Origin: DATMER01 sp963741305
Lineage (GTDB): Bacteria; Acidobacteriota; Thermoanaerobaculia; Multivoradales; UBA5704
Assembly (NCBI GenBank): GCA_963741305.1
Contig: CAVUHL010000003.1
Coordinates: 8,060,001 to 8,124,000 of the forward strand
Length of the DNA: 64,000 nucleotides
Direction of reading: 5' to 3'
Shown here: one piece after another, positions 15,796-25,297 of the stretch
Position numbering within the stretch: position 1 is the stretch's first letter
How the letters are laid out: each line of letters begins with the position of its first letter
The notes under the pieces: model-generated
What the model was told of the DNA's origin: nothing
Database searches by the model: none
The model's input: only the letters and a program-made list of their open reading frames with translations
Position numbers and translations under genes: made by a program

Positions 15796-16871
15796 TCGCA
15801 AAAAGTATCGAGAACGTTGAAATCGATCCGTTGCTCGCCCCGATCTCGGAGGAGGCGCCGGCTGGAGTCTGGCTGCGCTTCGAGCCCGTCTACGACGAGG
15901 TCAAGCGCCTCCGCGCCACAGAGGACCCGGGCCTCCCGCAGGGGGTCTGGCAGCGGGAGCTCAAGCGCGCCGACTGGCCGGCCGTGGCCGATCTCTGCAT
16001 GCAGGTCCTGGCAGGCACCAGCAAGGATTTGCAGATCGCGGCCTGGCTGACCGAGGCCTGGATCCATCTGCACGGCTTCCCCGGGCTGGAGCGCGGCACC
16101 CGTCTGATCGCCGGGCTCTGCCGTGGATTCTGGGCGGATCTTTATCCGTCGCTCGACCCGGAGGATTCGGAGGCACGCCTCGCACCGATCGCCTGGGCCG
16201 CGGACCGGCTCCTGCTGCCGCTCAAGCGGGTGCCCGTCACCGCGCCCACCGGCGAGAACTCGATGCCGTACGGCTGGCAGGACTGGGAGGACGGGCTCCA
16301 CCTGGGGAACCTCGCCCGGATGGACGCCGCGGCTGCCGCGAAAGCCGAAGAGCGGGGCATGGTGCCGCAGACCCGCTTCCTGATCAGCGTCTCCCTCACC
16401 CCGGCATACAACCTGGTGGAGACGGCGCGCCAGGTCGCCGGCGCCCTCTCGGCCCTGATCGATCTGGAGACCGCGCTCGACGGGCTCTGCCACGGCGTTG
16501 GCGACGGGGCGCCCAGCCTCACTCCCTTGCGCAGCGTGCTGACCGCCATCCAGGCCTTCGTCTCGCGCGTGCTCGAAGAGCGCGGCGAGGGAAGCTTCGT
16601 GCCGGCCGAGCTTGAAGAAGGAGCGGCAGATCCCGCTCCCGCGCGCTCGGCTTCGGGGGCCATCCTGAGCCGCGCCGAAGCCTTCCAGCGGCTGAACGAG
16701 GCCGCCGACTACCTGCTGCGCACGGAGCCGCACAGCCCGGTGCCGTACCTCGTGCGGCGCGCGGTCTCCTGGGGCAACCTGAGCCTCGCCGAGTTGTTGG
16801 GCGAGCTGCTGCAGAAGAACGCCGATCTACCGACCCTTTACACCCTGCTTGGGATCAAGAAAACGAGTTAG
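15792..16871 (+). CDS. tssA: T6SS cap/baseplate protein TssA
   Basis: 359 residues. The N-terminal ImpA-type domain is clear (PISEEAPAGVWLRFEPVYDEVKRLR, then LCRGFWADLYPSLDPED). The C-terminal part (SRAEAFQRLNEAADYLLRTEPHSPVPYLVRRA...LGI) matches the conserved tail of short TssA proteins. TssA primes and guides tail polymerisation from the baseplate. The start is a GTG with GTGA overlapping the tssM stop and GGAG upstream. Confidence 0.92.
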   Translation: MIAKSIENVEIDPLLAPISEEAPAGVWLRFEPVYDEVKRLRATEDPGLPQGVWQRELKRADWPAVADLCMQVLAGTSKDLQIAAWLTEAWIHLHGFPGLERGTRLIAGLCRGFWADLYPSLDPEDSEARLAPIAWAADRLLLPLKRVPVTAPTGENSMPYGWQDWEDGLHLGNLARMDAAAAAKAEERGMVPQTRFLISVSLTPAYNLVETARQVAGALSALIDLETALDGLCHGVGDGAPSLTPLRSVLTAIQAFVSRVLEERGEGSFVPAELEEGAADPAPARSASGAILSRAEAFQRLNEAADYLLRTEPHSPVPYLVRRAVSWGNLSLAELLGELLQKNADLPTLYTLLGIKKTS

Positions 16872-16900
16872 ACGACCACCGACCTTGAAAGGAGGATCGA

Positions 16901-17413
16901 GTGAGCGAAAGCACGCAGAAGAAACTGAGCCGGATCCGGCCGCCCCGGGTCCAGATCACGTACGACGTCGAGCTTGGGGGAGCCATCGAGAAGAAGGAGC
17001 TGCCCCTGGTCGTCGGCATCATGGCCGACCTCGCGGGCAAGCCGGACGTGGCCCTGCCGCCGGTCAAGGCGCGCAAGTTCGTCGACATCGACCGTGACAA
17101 CTTCAACGATGTCATGGCCTCGCTCTCGCCGCGCCTGGCCTTCCCGGTGAACAACCGGCTGGGCGAGGACGACGGCAGCAAGCTGAATGTCGAGCTGCGC
17201 TTCCGCCGCCTGGAAGACCTGCGCCCCGAGAGCCTGATCCAGCAGATCGAGCCGCTGCGCAAGCTGTTCGAAGCGCGCCAGCGCCTGAACGACCTGCTCG
17301 CCAAGCTCGACGGCAACGACGACCTCGACGTCCTGCTCCAGGACATCGCCTCCAACACCGACAGCCAGCAGAAGATCAAGGAAGCCACCAAGGGAGAAGA
17401 CGCAAATGGCTAA
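16901..17413 (+). CDS. tssB: T6SS sheath small subunit TssB
   Basis: 170 residues with the TssB/VipA pattern: RPPRVQITYDVELGG near the start, ELPLVVGIMADLAG, and the C-terminal helix that interlocks with TssC. With TssC it forms the contractile sheath. GTG start with a strong AAAGGAGG site. The 3' end overlaps tssC by 8 bp, keeping the two sheath subunits coupled. Confidence 0.95.
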   Translation: MSESTQKKLSRIRPPRVQITYDVELGGAIEKKELPLVVGIMADLAGKPDVALPPVKARKFVDIDRDNFNDVMASLSPRLAFPVNNRLGEDDGSKLNVELRFRRLEDLRPESLIQQIEPLRKLFEARQRLNDLLAKLDGNDDLDVLLQDIASNTDSQQKIKEATKGEDANG

Positions 17414-18935
17414 GGAAAAGGCACCCGAAGGCGCGCCCGAGGCGCAGCCCGCCGCCACCGAATCAACTGCTGCGGCAGTTGTTGAAACGGCTCAAGGCGA
17501 GGCGTCGCTGCTCGACGAGATCATTGCCAAGGGCAAGCTCGCCCGCGACGACAGCCAGAAGGCGCGTGCCCGCGACCTGGTCGGCGAGTTCGTCCACCAG
17601 ATCGTCGACGAGGGCATGACGATCAGCCGCGACACCATGACCATGATCCAGGCCCAGATCGCCCGCATCGACGAGCTGCTGAGCAATCAGGTCGACGAGA
17701 TCCTGCACCACCCCGACTTCCAGCGCCTGGAAGCCTCCTGGCGCGGGCTCCACTTCCTGGTCTCGAACACCGAGACCAGCACCCGCCTCAAGCTGCGCCT
17801 GCTCTGCATCACCAAGCAGGAGCTGTTCAAGGACCTCGACCAGGCGGTCGAGTTCGACCAGAGCAACCTGTTCAAAAAGGTTTACGAAGAGGAGTACGGC
17901 ACCTTCGGCGGGCATCCGTTCAGCCTGCTCGTCGCCGACTTCGAGTTCGGCCGGCATCCGCAGGACATCTCCATGCTGGAGAAGATCTCCGGTGTCGCCG
18001 CCGGCGCCCACTCGCCGTTCCTCGCCGCGGCCTCGCCGCGCCTGTTCGACATGGACAGCTTCACCGAGCTGGGCAACCCACGCGACCTGGGCAAGGTCTT
18101 CGAGAGCTCCGAGCTGATCAAGTGGCGCTCGTTCCAGGAGAGCGAGGACTCGCGCTACGTCACCCTGGTGCTGCCGCACATGCTGCTCCGCCTGCCCTAC
18201 GGCCCGGACACGGTGCCGGTCGAAGACTTCAAGATGGAAGAGAACGTCGACGGCCGCGATCACTCCAGGTACCTCTGGGGCAACCCGGCGTACGCGCTCG
18301 CCCAGCGGATCACCAACGCCTTCGCCCTCTACGGCTGGTGCGGCGCGATCCGCGGCGTCGAGGGAGGCGGCGTGGTCCAGGGCCTGCCCACCCACACCTT
18401 CAAGACCGACGAGGGTGACATCGCCCTCAAGTGCCCCACCGAGATCGCCATCACCGACCGTCGTGAAAAAGAGCTCGACACGCTCGGCTTCATCTCCCTC
18501 TGCCACTGCAAGGGCACCGACTACGCGGCGTTCTTCGGCGGCCAGACCGCGCAGAAGCCCAAGGTCTACGACACGGACGCGGCCAATGCCAATGCCCGCA
18601 TCTCGGCGCGGCTGCCCTACATCCTGGCGGCTTCCCGTTTCGCGCACTACCTCAAGGTGATCTGCCGCGACAAGATCGGCAGCTACCAGACCAAGGACGG
18701 CATCGCCCTCTACCTGAACCGCTGGATCAACGGCTACGTGCTCGGCACCGACGAAGCCGGCCAGGACCTCAAGGCGCAGTTCCCCCTGCGCGAGGCCCGC
18801 GTCGACCTCTTCGACATCGCGGGCAAGCCCGGGGCGTATCGGGCCGTCGCCTTCCTGCGTCCTCACTTCCAGCTCGAAGAGCTGACCGCGTCGATCCGGC
18901 TCGTAGCCGAACTGCCGCCCCCGGTCGCTGCCTGA
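17406..18935 (+). CDS. tssC: T6SS sheath large subunit TssC
   Basis: 509 residues. VipB-type features include LEASWRGLHFLVSNTETS, YGTFGGHPFSLLVADFEFG, and near the C-terminus KPGAYRAVAFLRPHFQLEEL, the latter typical of TssC. It forms hexameric sheath rings with TssB, and contraction drives Hcp outward. The first 40 residues are a low-complexity Ala/Glu/Thr extension ahead of the conserved domain. Confidence 0.96.
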   Translation: MAKEKAPEGAPEAQPAATESTAAAVVETAQGEASLLDEIIAKGKLARDDSQKARARDLVGEFVHQIVDEGMTISRDTMTMIQAQIARIDELLSNQVDEILHHPDFQRLEASWRGLHFLVSNTETSTRLKLRLLCITKQELFKDLDQAVEFDQSNLFKKVYEEEYGTFGGHPFSLLVADFEFGRHPQDISMLEKISGVAAGAHSPFLAAASPRLFDMDSFTELGNPRDLGKVFESSELIKWRSFQESEDSRYVTLVLPHMLLRLPYGPDTVPVEDFKMEENVDGRDHSRYLWGNPAYALAQRITNAFALYGWCGAIRGVEGGGVVQGLPTHTFKTDEGDIALKCPTEIAITDRREKELDTLGFISLCHCKGTDYAAFFGGQTAQKPKVYDTDAANANARISARLPYILAASRFAHYLKVICRDKIGSYQTKDGIALYLNRWINGYVLGTDEAGQDLKAQFPLREARVDLFDIAGKPGAYRAVAFLRPHFQLEELTASIRLVAELPPPVAA

Positions 18936-18967
18936 TCCGTAAATTCTGATCCAGGAGATATATCGCA

Positions 18968-19474
18968 ATGGCAAGCAACATGTACCTCAAGTTCGAGGAG
19001 CCCGCGATCGAAGCCGGCAGCACGGCCTCGGAGCACAAGAACGAGATCGAAGTCCTCTCGTGGAGCCACGGCTTCACCCAGCCGACCAGCCCGACCCGCA
19101 GCACGGCCGGCGCCGGCACGGTGGAGCAGGCCAGCCACCAGAACATGAGCTTCACCAAGTACCTGGACGCGGCGACGCACAGCCTCCTCAAGTACTGCTG
19201 GAGCGGCAAGCAGATCGGCAAGGCGACTTTGACTTGCTACCGCTCGAGCGGCGCCGAGGACAACAAGCCCGTCGAGTACCTCAAGATCCTGATGGAGCAC
19301 GTGGTCATCGCCAACTACAGCGTCTCCGGCGGCCCCGGCGACATCCCGGTGGAAAACGTTTCCCTTGACTACGGCATCGTGCAGTACACCTATGCCGACC
19401 AGAAGGAGAGCGACGGCACCGGCGAGGGCGCCAAGCCGGCCAAGCACGACCTGGAGAAGAGGGTCATCTCGTAG
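18968..19474 (+). CDS. hcp: T6SS inner-tube protein Hcp (TssD)
   Basis: 168 residues with the Hcp beta-barrel pattern (MYLKFEEPAIEAGSTASEHKNEIEV, HGFTQPTSP, VEYLKILMEHVVIANYSVSGG). Hexamers stack to form the tube inside the sheath and are exported on firing. An AGGAGA site precedes the ATG at 18968. It sits between the sheath and baseplate genes, so tube and sheath are co-expressed. Confidence 0.95.
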   Translation: MASNMYLKFEEPAIEAGSTASEHKNEIEVLSWSHGFTQPTSPTRSTAGAGTVEQASHQNMSFTKYLDAATHSLLKYCWSGKQIGKATLTCYRSSGAEDNKPVEYLKILMEHVVIANYSVSGGPGDIPVENVSLDYGIVQYTYADQKESDGTGEGAKPAKHDLEKRVIS

Positions 19475-19490
19475 GCCGGGCATTTTTCTA

Positions 19491-19970
19491 ATGGATGAGC
19501 GCAAGGTAGAAGTCCGCAAGCCGCTGTTCGACCGCCTGGTCGACCGCGACCCTTGGCTCCGGCGGGAAGTGGGGCGCCCCCAGCGCACCCTCGACCGCCG
19601 GGGCCTGAGGGAGTCGGTGCGCCTGGAGCTGGAGCGGTTGTTCAACACCCGCTGCCCGCTTCCGGCGCACCGGCTGGCGGACCGGCCGCGCTCGGTCATC
19701 GACTACGGCGTGCCCGAGCTGACCGGCTTCTCGGCGCGCAACGTCGAGGACCGCGACCGGCTGGCCGAGCTGTTCCGCCGCGCCGTGGAAGCCTTCGAGC
19801 CCCGCCTTGAAGGCGTCCAGCTCCGGTTCGAGCCGGTCCCGGGCGACGACCTCTCCCTGTCCGGCTACGTCGAGGGCCTTCTGCGGACCGACAACGTGCC
19901 CGAGCCGGTCTCCTTCCTGGTGGCCGTCGAGACCCGGACCGGAAAGGTGGAGGTCGATGGCGGCGCTTAA
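19491..19970 (+). CDS. tssE: T6SS baseplate protein TssE (gp25-like)
   Basis: 159 residues from the ATG at 19491. It contains the gp25/GPW core: SVRLELERLFNTRCPL, RSVIDYGVPELTGF, ending in strands ending with SFLVAVETRTGKVEVDGG. TssE is the wedge component that starts sheath assembly. The 3' end overlaps the tssF start by 14 bp. Confidence 0.92.
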   Translation: MDERKVEVRKPLFDRLVDRDPWLRREVGRPQRTLDRRGLRESVRLELERLFNTRCPLPAHRLADRPRSVIDYGVPELTGFSARNVEDRDRLAELFRRAVEAFEPRLEGVQLRFEPVPGDDLSLSGYVEGLLRTDNVPEPVSFLVAVETRTGKVEVDGGA

Positions 19971-21774
19971 CGAGGGGATTCTGCGCTACTACCTGGACGA
20001 GCTGTCCTACCTGCGGCACGCCGGCCAGGACTTCGCCTCCGTGTATCCCAAGGTGGCGGCGCGCCTGGAGCTGCAGCCGGGCGAGTGCCCGGACCCCCAC
20101 GTCGAACGGTTGATCGAATCGTTCGCCTTTCTGACGGCGCGCATCCAGAGCGACCTCGACGCTGACTTCCCCGAGGTCGCCAAGGAGCTGTTGGACGTCC
20201 TCTATCCCCACTACCTGCGCCCGGTGCCTTCGCTGGCCGTGGCGCGCTTCGACGTCGATCCCGAGCGGGGCAAGCTCACCAGTGGCTATGAAATCCCCCG
20301 CGATACTCCCTTGTTCGTCCACGCCGAGCGCGGCGACGTCTGCCGCCTGCGCACCTGCTATCCGGTCACGTTATGGCCCGTCGAGGTCACGGAGGCGGAG
20401 CTCGAGACGCCCGACCTCTACGACTTCACCAGCGGCCTGCCCGATGTCGCCGCCATCCTGCGGCTGCGCCTCCGCTCCCAGGCCGACACGTTCGAAAACC
20501 TTGGGGTGGACCGCCTGCGCTTCCACCTGACCGGCGATCCGGTCCTGGTGGGAAGGCTCTACGAGCTGCTCCTGATCAATCTCAAGGGCGTCGTGATCGT
20601 TCCGGCGATTGAATCCAATAGCGGTGCTGCGCCGTTCCATCTGCCACCTTCGGTCGTCCACCCGGTAGGCTTCGGAGAGGACGAGTCGCTGCTCCCTTAC
20701 CCGAGCAACTCCCATCCGGGCTACCGGCTGCTCCAGGAGTACTTCGCCTTCCCGGAGAAGTTCCATTTCGTCGACCTCGCCGGGCTGAACGGCCGTGCCC
20801 GCGGCGCGACCACCGACGTCCTCTTTCTCTTGAAGCGCCTGCCCGGCCGGCTCCCCGTGAGGCCCGACACGTTCTCGCTCGGATGCACCCCGGTGGTCAA
20901 CCTGTTCCAGAAGACCAGCGAGCCGATCCGCATCGATCACCGGCAGATCGAGTACCGCCTGGTGGCCGACATGCGGCGCGAGGCGACCACGGAAATCCAC
21001 TCGGTGATCGCGGTCTCCGGCTCCTCGGACACCAGCGATCCCACGCGGCAGTACGCGCCCTACTACTCCTTTACCCATGCCATGGAGCGCCAGGGCCAGA
21101 AGGCCTACTGGCACTCCCGCACGGTGCCGGCCCAGGGCGGAAAGACCGGGACCGAGATCTTGCTATCCTTCCGCGACCTCGATTTCAATCCGGCCCTGCC
21201 GCCGCATGAAACGGTGTTCGCCCAGGTGCTCTGCACCAACCGCGGCCTGGCCGCCGAGCTGCCGGCCGACGAGGCGCTGCTGCAGACCGACGAGGCCCTC
21301 CCGGTACGGCGCATCGTCTGCGTGCGCAAGCCGACCCGGCCGCTGACGCCGCCCCTGGCAGGCCAGGCCCTCTGGCGCCTCGTCTCGCACCTCTCCCTCA
21401 ACTACCTGTCTCTGGAAGGCGGGGAGGCGGGCCTGCGCTCCCTGCGCGAGATCCTCGGCCTCTACTGCTTCTCCGACGCGCCGTCGCTGCAGCGCCAGAT
21501 CCAGGGCATCCGCGGGATCACGCCGCGCAAGGTCGTGCGCCGCATGGGTGACGAGGCTTGGAAAGGTTTCTGCCGCGGCACGGAGATCACCCTCACCTTC
21601 GACGAGGCGCAATACGTGGGCAGCAGCGCCTTCCTGCTGGCCTCGGTGCTCAACCGCTTCTTCGCCCTGTATGCTTCGACCAACTCGTTCACCCAGCTCG
21701 TGATCCAGCGTGTCGGACGCGAAGGAGAGTGGAAGCGATGGCTGCCTATGGCTGGCGCCGGCGTCGTGCTGTAG
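19957..21774 (+). CDS. tssF: T6SS baseplate protein TssF
   Basis: 605 residues from the ATG at 19957, preceded by GGTGGAGG. TssF signatures are present: LRYYLDELSYLRHAGQDFASVYPKVAARL at the N-terminus, PHVERLIESFAFLTARI, LYPHYLRPVPS and, near the C-terminus, GSSAFLLASVLNRFFALYASTNSF. It pairs with TssG and TssE in the baseplate wedge. It overlaps tssG by 37 bp. Confidence 0.95.
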   Translation: MAALNEGILRYYLDELSYLRHAGQDFASVYPKVAARLELQPGECPDPHVERLIESFAFLTARIQSDLDADFPEVAKELLDVLYPHYLRPVPSLAVARFDVDPERGKLTSGYEIPRDTPLFVHAERGDVCRLRTCYPVTLWPVEVTEAELETPDLYDFTSGLPDVAAILRLRLRSQADTFENLGVDRLRFHLTGDPVLVGRLYELLLINLKGVVIVPAIESNSGAAPFHLPPSVVHPVGFGEDESLLPYPSNSHPGYRLLQEYFAFPEKFHFVDLAGLNGRARGATTDVLFLLKRLPGRLPVRPDTFSLGCTPVVNLFQKTSEPIRIDHRQIEYRLVADMRREATTEIHSVIAVSGSSDTSDPTRQYAPYYSFTHAMERQGQKAYWHSRTVPAQGGKTGTEILLSFRDLDFNPALPPHETVFAQVLCTNRGLAAELPADEALLQTDEALPVRRIVCVRKPTRPLTPPLAGQALWRLVSHLSLNYLSLEGGEAGLRSLREILGLYCFSDAPSLQRQIQGIRGITPRKVVRRMGDEAWKGFCRGTEITLTFDEAQYVGSSAFLLASVLNRFFALYASTNSFTQLVIQRVGREGEWKRWLPMAGAGVVL

Positions 21775-22745
21775 AGGAGGGCCTCTTCGCCGAGGGGCAC
21801 CAGTTCAGCTTCCTGCAGGCCGTGCGTCTGTTGGAAACGATGCATCCCGAGCGCACGCCGCCGGGCGAGGGGATGGATCCGGCCGCCGAGGTCGTCCGCT
21901 TCCGCTCCGCCGTGCGCCTCGACTTTCCGCCCGGAGACGTCGACGAGGTCAAACCCGCGAAAAATGGCGGCCCGGCCGAGATGACCGTCCACGTCCTGGG
22001 CCTCGCGGGATTGCACGGGCCGTTGCCGCCTTCGATCACCGAGCTCGCCATGGAGCGCACCTTCCATGGCGACCGGGCGCTGCGCGACTTCCTCGACCTG
22101 TTCAATCACAGGCTGGTCTCGCTGCTCTACCGGGCGCGCAAGAAATACCGGCCGGCGCTCGATTCCGGCGCGCCGGGCAAGGGAAGGATCGCCACCGTCC
22201 TGCTCGCCCTCATCGGCCTCGGCACGCCGCACCTCGCGGGCCGGATGGGCATCCAGGACCGCTCCCTGCTGCCCTATGCAGGCTTCCTGCTGGCCAAGCC
22301 GCGGCCGACGGTGGGGCTCGTCCGGATGTTGGGAGACTGCTTCGGCGTCCGGGTCGAGATCTCCGAGCGCAAAGGCTCCTGGCATGCGCTGGAATCGGGC
22401 GACGTGACCCGCCTGGGACGCCAGAACCATAGGCTGGGAGCGAGCACCGTCCTGGGCTCGCGCATCTGGGACCAGGCCGCCCGCTTCGAGGTGCAGCTCG
22501 GTCCGCTCACCCTTGACCAGTTCCTCTCCTTCCTGCCGGACGGGCACGCCCACCGCCCGCTGGCCTCGGTCGTCCGCTTCTATGTCCGCGAGGAGCTGGA
22601 CTTCGGGCTGCGTCTCACCCTGAAGGCCGAAGAGGTGCCGGACCTGCGCCTCGGGCGCGGTTCGAGGCTCGGATGGACCTCCTGGCTAAAAACAAAGCCT
22701 TTCGCCTGCAATGACTCGCAGGTCCGGATCACTGGACAAGCATGA
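21738..22745 (+). CDS. tssG: T6SS baseplate protein TssG
   Basis: 335 residues from the ATG at 21738. The N-terminus EEGLFAEGHQFSFLQAVRLLE, then LGLAGLHGPLPPSITELAMER and FLDLFNHRLVSLLYRARKKY are diagnostic of TssG (ImpH/VasB). It forms the TssF2G wedge. The stop overlaps the tssH ATG by 4 bp. Confidence 0.95.
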   Translation: MAAYGWRRRRAVEEGLFAEGHQFSFLQAVRLLETMHPERTPPGEGMDPAAEVVRFRSAVRLDFPPGDVDEVKPAKNGGPAEMTVHVLGLAGLHGPLPPSITELAMERTFHGDRALRDFLDLFNHRLVSLLYRARKKYRPALDSGAPGKGRIATVLLALIGLGTPHLAGRMGIQDRSLLPYAGFLLAKPRPTVGLVRMLGDCFGVRVEISERKGSWHALESGDVTRLGRQNHRLGASTVLGSRIWDQAARFEVQLGPLTLDQFLSFLPDGHAHRPLASVVRFYVREELDFGLRLTLKAEEVPDLRLGRGSRLGWTSWLKTKPFACNDSQVRITGQA

Positions 22746-25297
22746 GCAGCGAGCTGAAGACCCTCATCGGGAAGCTCAACCCGGTCTGCCGGCGTGGCCT
22801 GGAGACCGCGGCGGCGCTCTGCGTGGGCCAGACCCACTACAACGTCGAAGTCGAGCACCTGCTCCTGAAGCTCCTCGACCTGCCGGCCACCGACCTCGGC
22901 CCCGTGCTGCGCTACTACGCGATCGATCCCGGCGAGCTGACGCGGCAGCTCACTCAGGCCATGGAGCGCTTCGACCGCGGCAACGGCCGCACGCCGGCCA
23001 TGTCGCCCCAGATCCTGCGCCTGCTCCGCGAGGCCTGGTCGCTCTCCTCGCTCCACCTGGAAGCGCCGGCCATCCGCTCCGGGGCCCTGCTCCTGGCCCT
23101 GTTCGAGGACGACACGCTGCGCACGGTCATCCACGAATCCTGCCCGGTGCTGGCCCGCATCCCGAGGGAATCGCTGCGCGAAACCCTGCGCGACCTGGTC
23201 CGCGAGTCGGCCGAAGAGACGGGGGCTCCAACCGGATCTGCACAATCGGAAACGGCCCCAACAGCTCCGAAAGGAACCACGGCGCTCGACAAATACACGC
23301 TCGACCTCACCGCCGATGCCCGGGCCGGCCGCATCGATCCCATCCGCGGCCGCGACCTCGAGATCCGCCAGGTGATCGACATCCTCACCCGCCGCCGCCA
23401 GAACAACCCGATCCTGGTCGGCGAAGCGGGCGTGGGCAAGACGGCCATCGCCGAAGGGTTCGCGCTGAAGGTCGCAGCGGGGGAGGTCCCCCGGCCCCTG
23501 CGCGAGATCGTGCTGCGCATTCTGGACCTGGGGCTGCTCCAAGCCGGCGCCGGAGTCAAAGGCGAATTCGAAGAGCGGCTCAAGTCGGTGATCTCCGAGG
23601 TCAAGGCTTCGCCGAAGCCCGTGATCCTCTTCATCGACGAGGCCCACTCCCTGATCGGCGCGGGCGGACAGGCGGGCCAGGGCGACGCGGCCAACCTGCT
23701 CAAGCCCGCCCTCGCCCGCGGCGAGTTGCGCACCATCGCGGCCACCACCTGGTCCGAATACAAAAAATATTTCGAAAAGGATCCGGCGCTCACCCGCCGC
23801 TTCCAGCTCGTCAAGGTCGAGGAGCCCGACGAGGAAGGCGCGCTCGACATGCTGCGCGGTATTGCCCCGCACCTGGAAAAGCACCACGGTGTGCAGATCC
23901 TCGACGAGGCCGTGCGCAGCTCCGTGGCGCTCTCCCACCGTTATCTCTCTGAAAGGCGCCTGCCCGACAAGGCCATCGGCGTGCTCGACACCGCCGCCGC
24001 CCGCGTGGCGCTCGCCCAGGAGGGGACGCCCGCCGCCGTCGAAGACCTCGACCGCCGCATCCGCATCGCCGAAGCCGAGCTGGACGTGCGCAAGCGCGCC
24101 GATGGCAAGCCTCCGCAGGGACAGACCGCATCCGAGCTGGAAGAAGAGATCGCCGATCTCCAAAAAGAGAGGGAAAGCGTCCGGGAGCGTTGGGGCAAGG
24201 AACGCGATCTGGTCAACGAGATCCGGAAGCTCAACGGGCAGGACTCGACTGATCTCCGCCGGCAGCTCGACGAGCTGCAGGAGCCCGAGCCCATGGTGCC
24301 GCTCGCCGTGGATTCCCGCTCCGTGGCCGGCGTCATCTCGGGCTGGACCGGCATCCCGGTCGGCCGCATGCTCGCCGACGAGATCCGCAGCGTCATGACC
24401 CTGAAGGACCGCATGGCCGAGCGCATCGTGGGCCAGCCGCAGGCCCTCGACGCCATCGCCCGCCGCATCGCAACGTCCCGCGCCGGCCTGGAAGATCCCT
24501 CCAAACCCAAGGGCGTCTTTCTCCTCGTGGGCCCCACGGGTGTGGGCAAGACCGAGACCGCGCTGACGCTCTCCGACCTGCTCTACGGCGGCGAGCGCAA
24601 CCTGATCTCCTTCAACATGTCCGAGTTCCAGGAGGCCCACTCCGTCGCAACGCTCAAAGGCGCGCCGCCGGGCTACGTCGGCTACGGCAAGGGAGGAGTG
24701 CTCACCGAGGCCGTGCGCCGCCGCCCGTGGAGCGCCGTGCTCTTCGACGAGATCGAAAAGGCCCATCCGGACGTGATCGACCTCTTCTATCAGGTTTTCG
24801 ACAAGGGCATCCTGGAAGACGGCGAGGGAGTGACGGTCGATTTCAAGCACACGGTGATCATGCTGACCTCGAACGCCGCCGCCGAAGTGATCGAAGACGC
24901 CTGCCGCGAGGGAGAGCGCCCCGATCCGGCTGCACTGCTGGAAGAGCTACGCCCGGCCCTGCTGCGCTGGTTCCGTCCGGCCCTCCTGGCGCGGCTGGTG
25001 ATCGTGCCCTACTACACGCTGGGCGCCGACGAGATCGTGCGCATCGTGGAGCTCAAGCTGCGCTCGATCAAGCAGCGCATCCGCGAGAACCACGCCGCCG
25101 AGCTGACCTTCGACGAAGGCTTGATCGAATCGCTCGCCGGCCGCTGCAATCCCGAGAGCGGAGCACGCGAGATCGATCAGATCCTGACGCAGACGCTCCT
25201 GCCCGAGCTGTCGACGAGGATCCTCGAGCGCATGGCGAAGGGCGTGAGCTTCACCAAGATTCATGTTTCCGTGGACGAGATGGGGAGGTTCATCTGA
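22742..25297 (+). CDS. tssH: T6SS sheath-recycling ATPase TssH (ClpV)
   Basis: 851 residues, the standard Clp/Hsp100 layout: N-terminal double Clp repeat (about 10-160), first AAA+ domain with P-loop GEAGVGKT, a coiled middle domain (about 430-520), second AAA+ with GPTGVGKT, and a C-terminal D2-small domain. ClpV unfolds contracted TssBC sheaths for reuse. The ATG overlaps tssG by 4 bp and a lytic-transglycosylase frame starts within its last codons. Confidence 0.95.
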   Translation: MSSELKTLIGKLNPVCRRGLETAAALCVGQTHYNVEVEHLLLKLLDLPATDLGPVLRYYAIDPGELTRQLTQAMERFDRGNGRTPAMSPQILRLLREAWSLSSLHLEAPAIRSGALLLALFEDDTLRTVIHESCPVLARIPRESLRETLRDLVRESAEETGAPTGSAQSETAPTAPKGTTALDKYTLDLTADARAGRIDPIRGRDLEIRQVIDILTRRRQNNPILVGEAGVGKTAIAEGFALKVAAGEVPRPLREIVLRILDLGLLQAGAGVKGEFEERLKSVISEVKASPKPVILFIDEAHSLIGAGGQAGQGDAANLLKPALARGELRTIAATTWSEYKKYFEKDPALTRRFQLVKVEEPDEEGALDMLRGIAPHLEKHHGVQILDEAVRSSVALSHRYLSERRLPDKAIGVLDTAAARVALAQEGTPAAVEDLDRRIRIAEAELDVRKRADGKPPQGQTASELEEEIADLQKERESVRERWGKERDLVNEIRKLNGQDSTDLRRQLDELQEPEPMVPLAVDSRSVAGVISGWTGIPVGRMLADEIRSVMTLKDRMAERIVGQPQALDAIARRIATSRAGLEDPSKPKGVFLLVGPTGVGKTETALTLSDLLYGGERNLISFNMSEFQEAHSVATLKGAPPGYVGYGKGGVLTEAVRRRPWSAVLFDEIEKAHPDVIDLFYQVFDKGILEDGEGVTVDFKHTVIMLTSNAAAEVIEDACREGERPDPAALLEELRPALLRWFRPALLARLVIVPYYTLGADEIVRIVELKLRSIKQRIRENHAAELTFDEGLIESLAGRCNPESGAREIDQILTQTLLPELSTRILERMAKGVSFTKIHVSVDEMGRFI
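25282..25288 (+). promoter_or_regulatory. Strong Shine-Dalgarno GGGGAGG pointing at a CTG start
   Basis: GGGGAGG ends 5 nt before CTG at 25294, the first codon of the lytic-transglycosylase frame after its last in-frame stop. The CTG overlaps the tssH TGA (CTGA). The next conventional start, GTG at 25312, has no ribosome-binding site. Confidence 0.55.

Noticed and set aside
11704..15801. 1365-codon open frame antisense to tssM
   Set aside because: It is the mirror of a GC-rich coding frame; composition is Arg/Ala/Gly/Glu low-complexity, with no family motif and no ribosome-binding site. The tssM frame has clear domain signatures.
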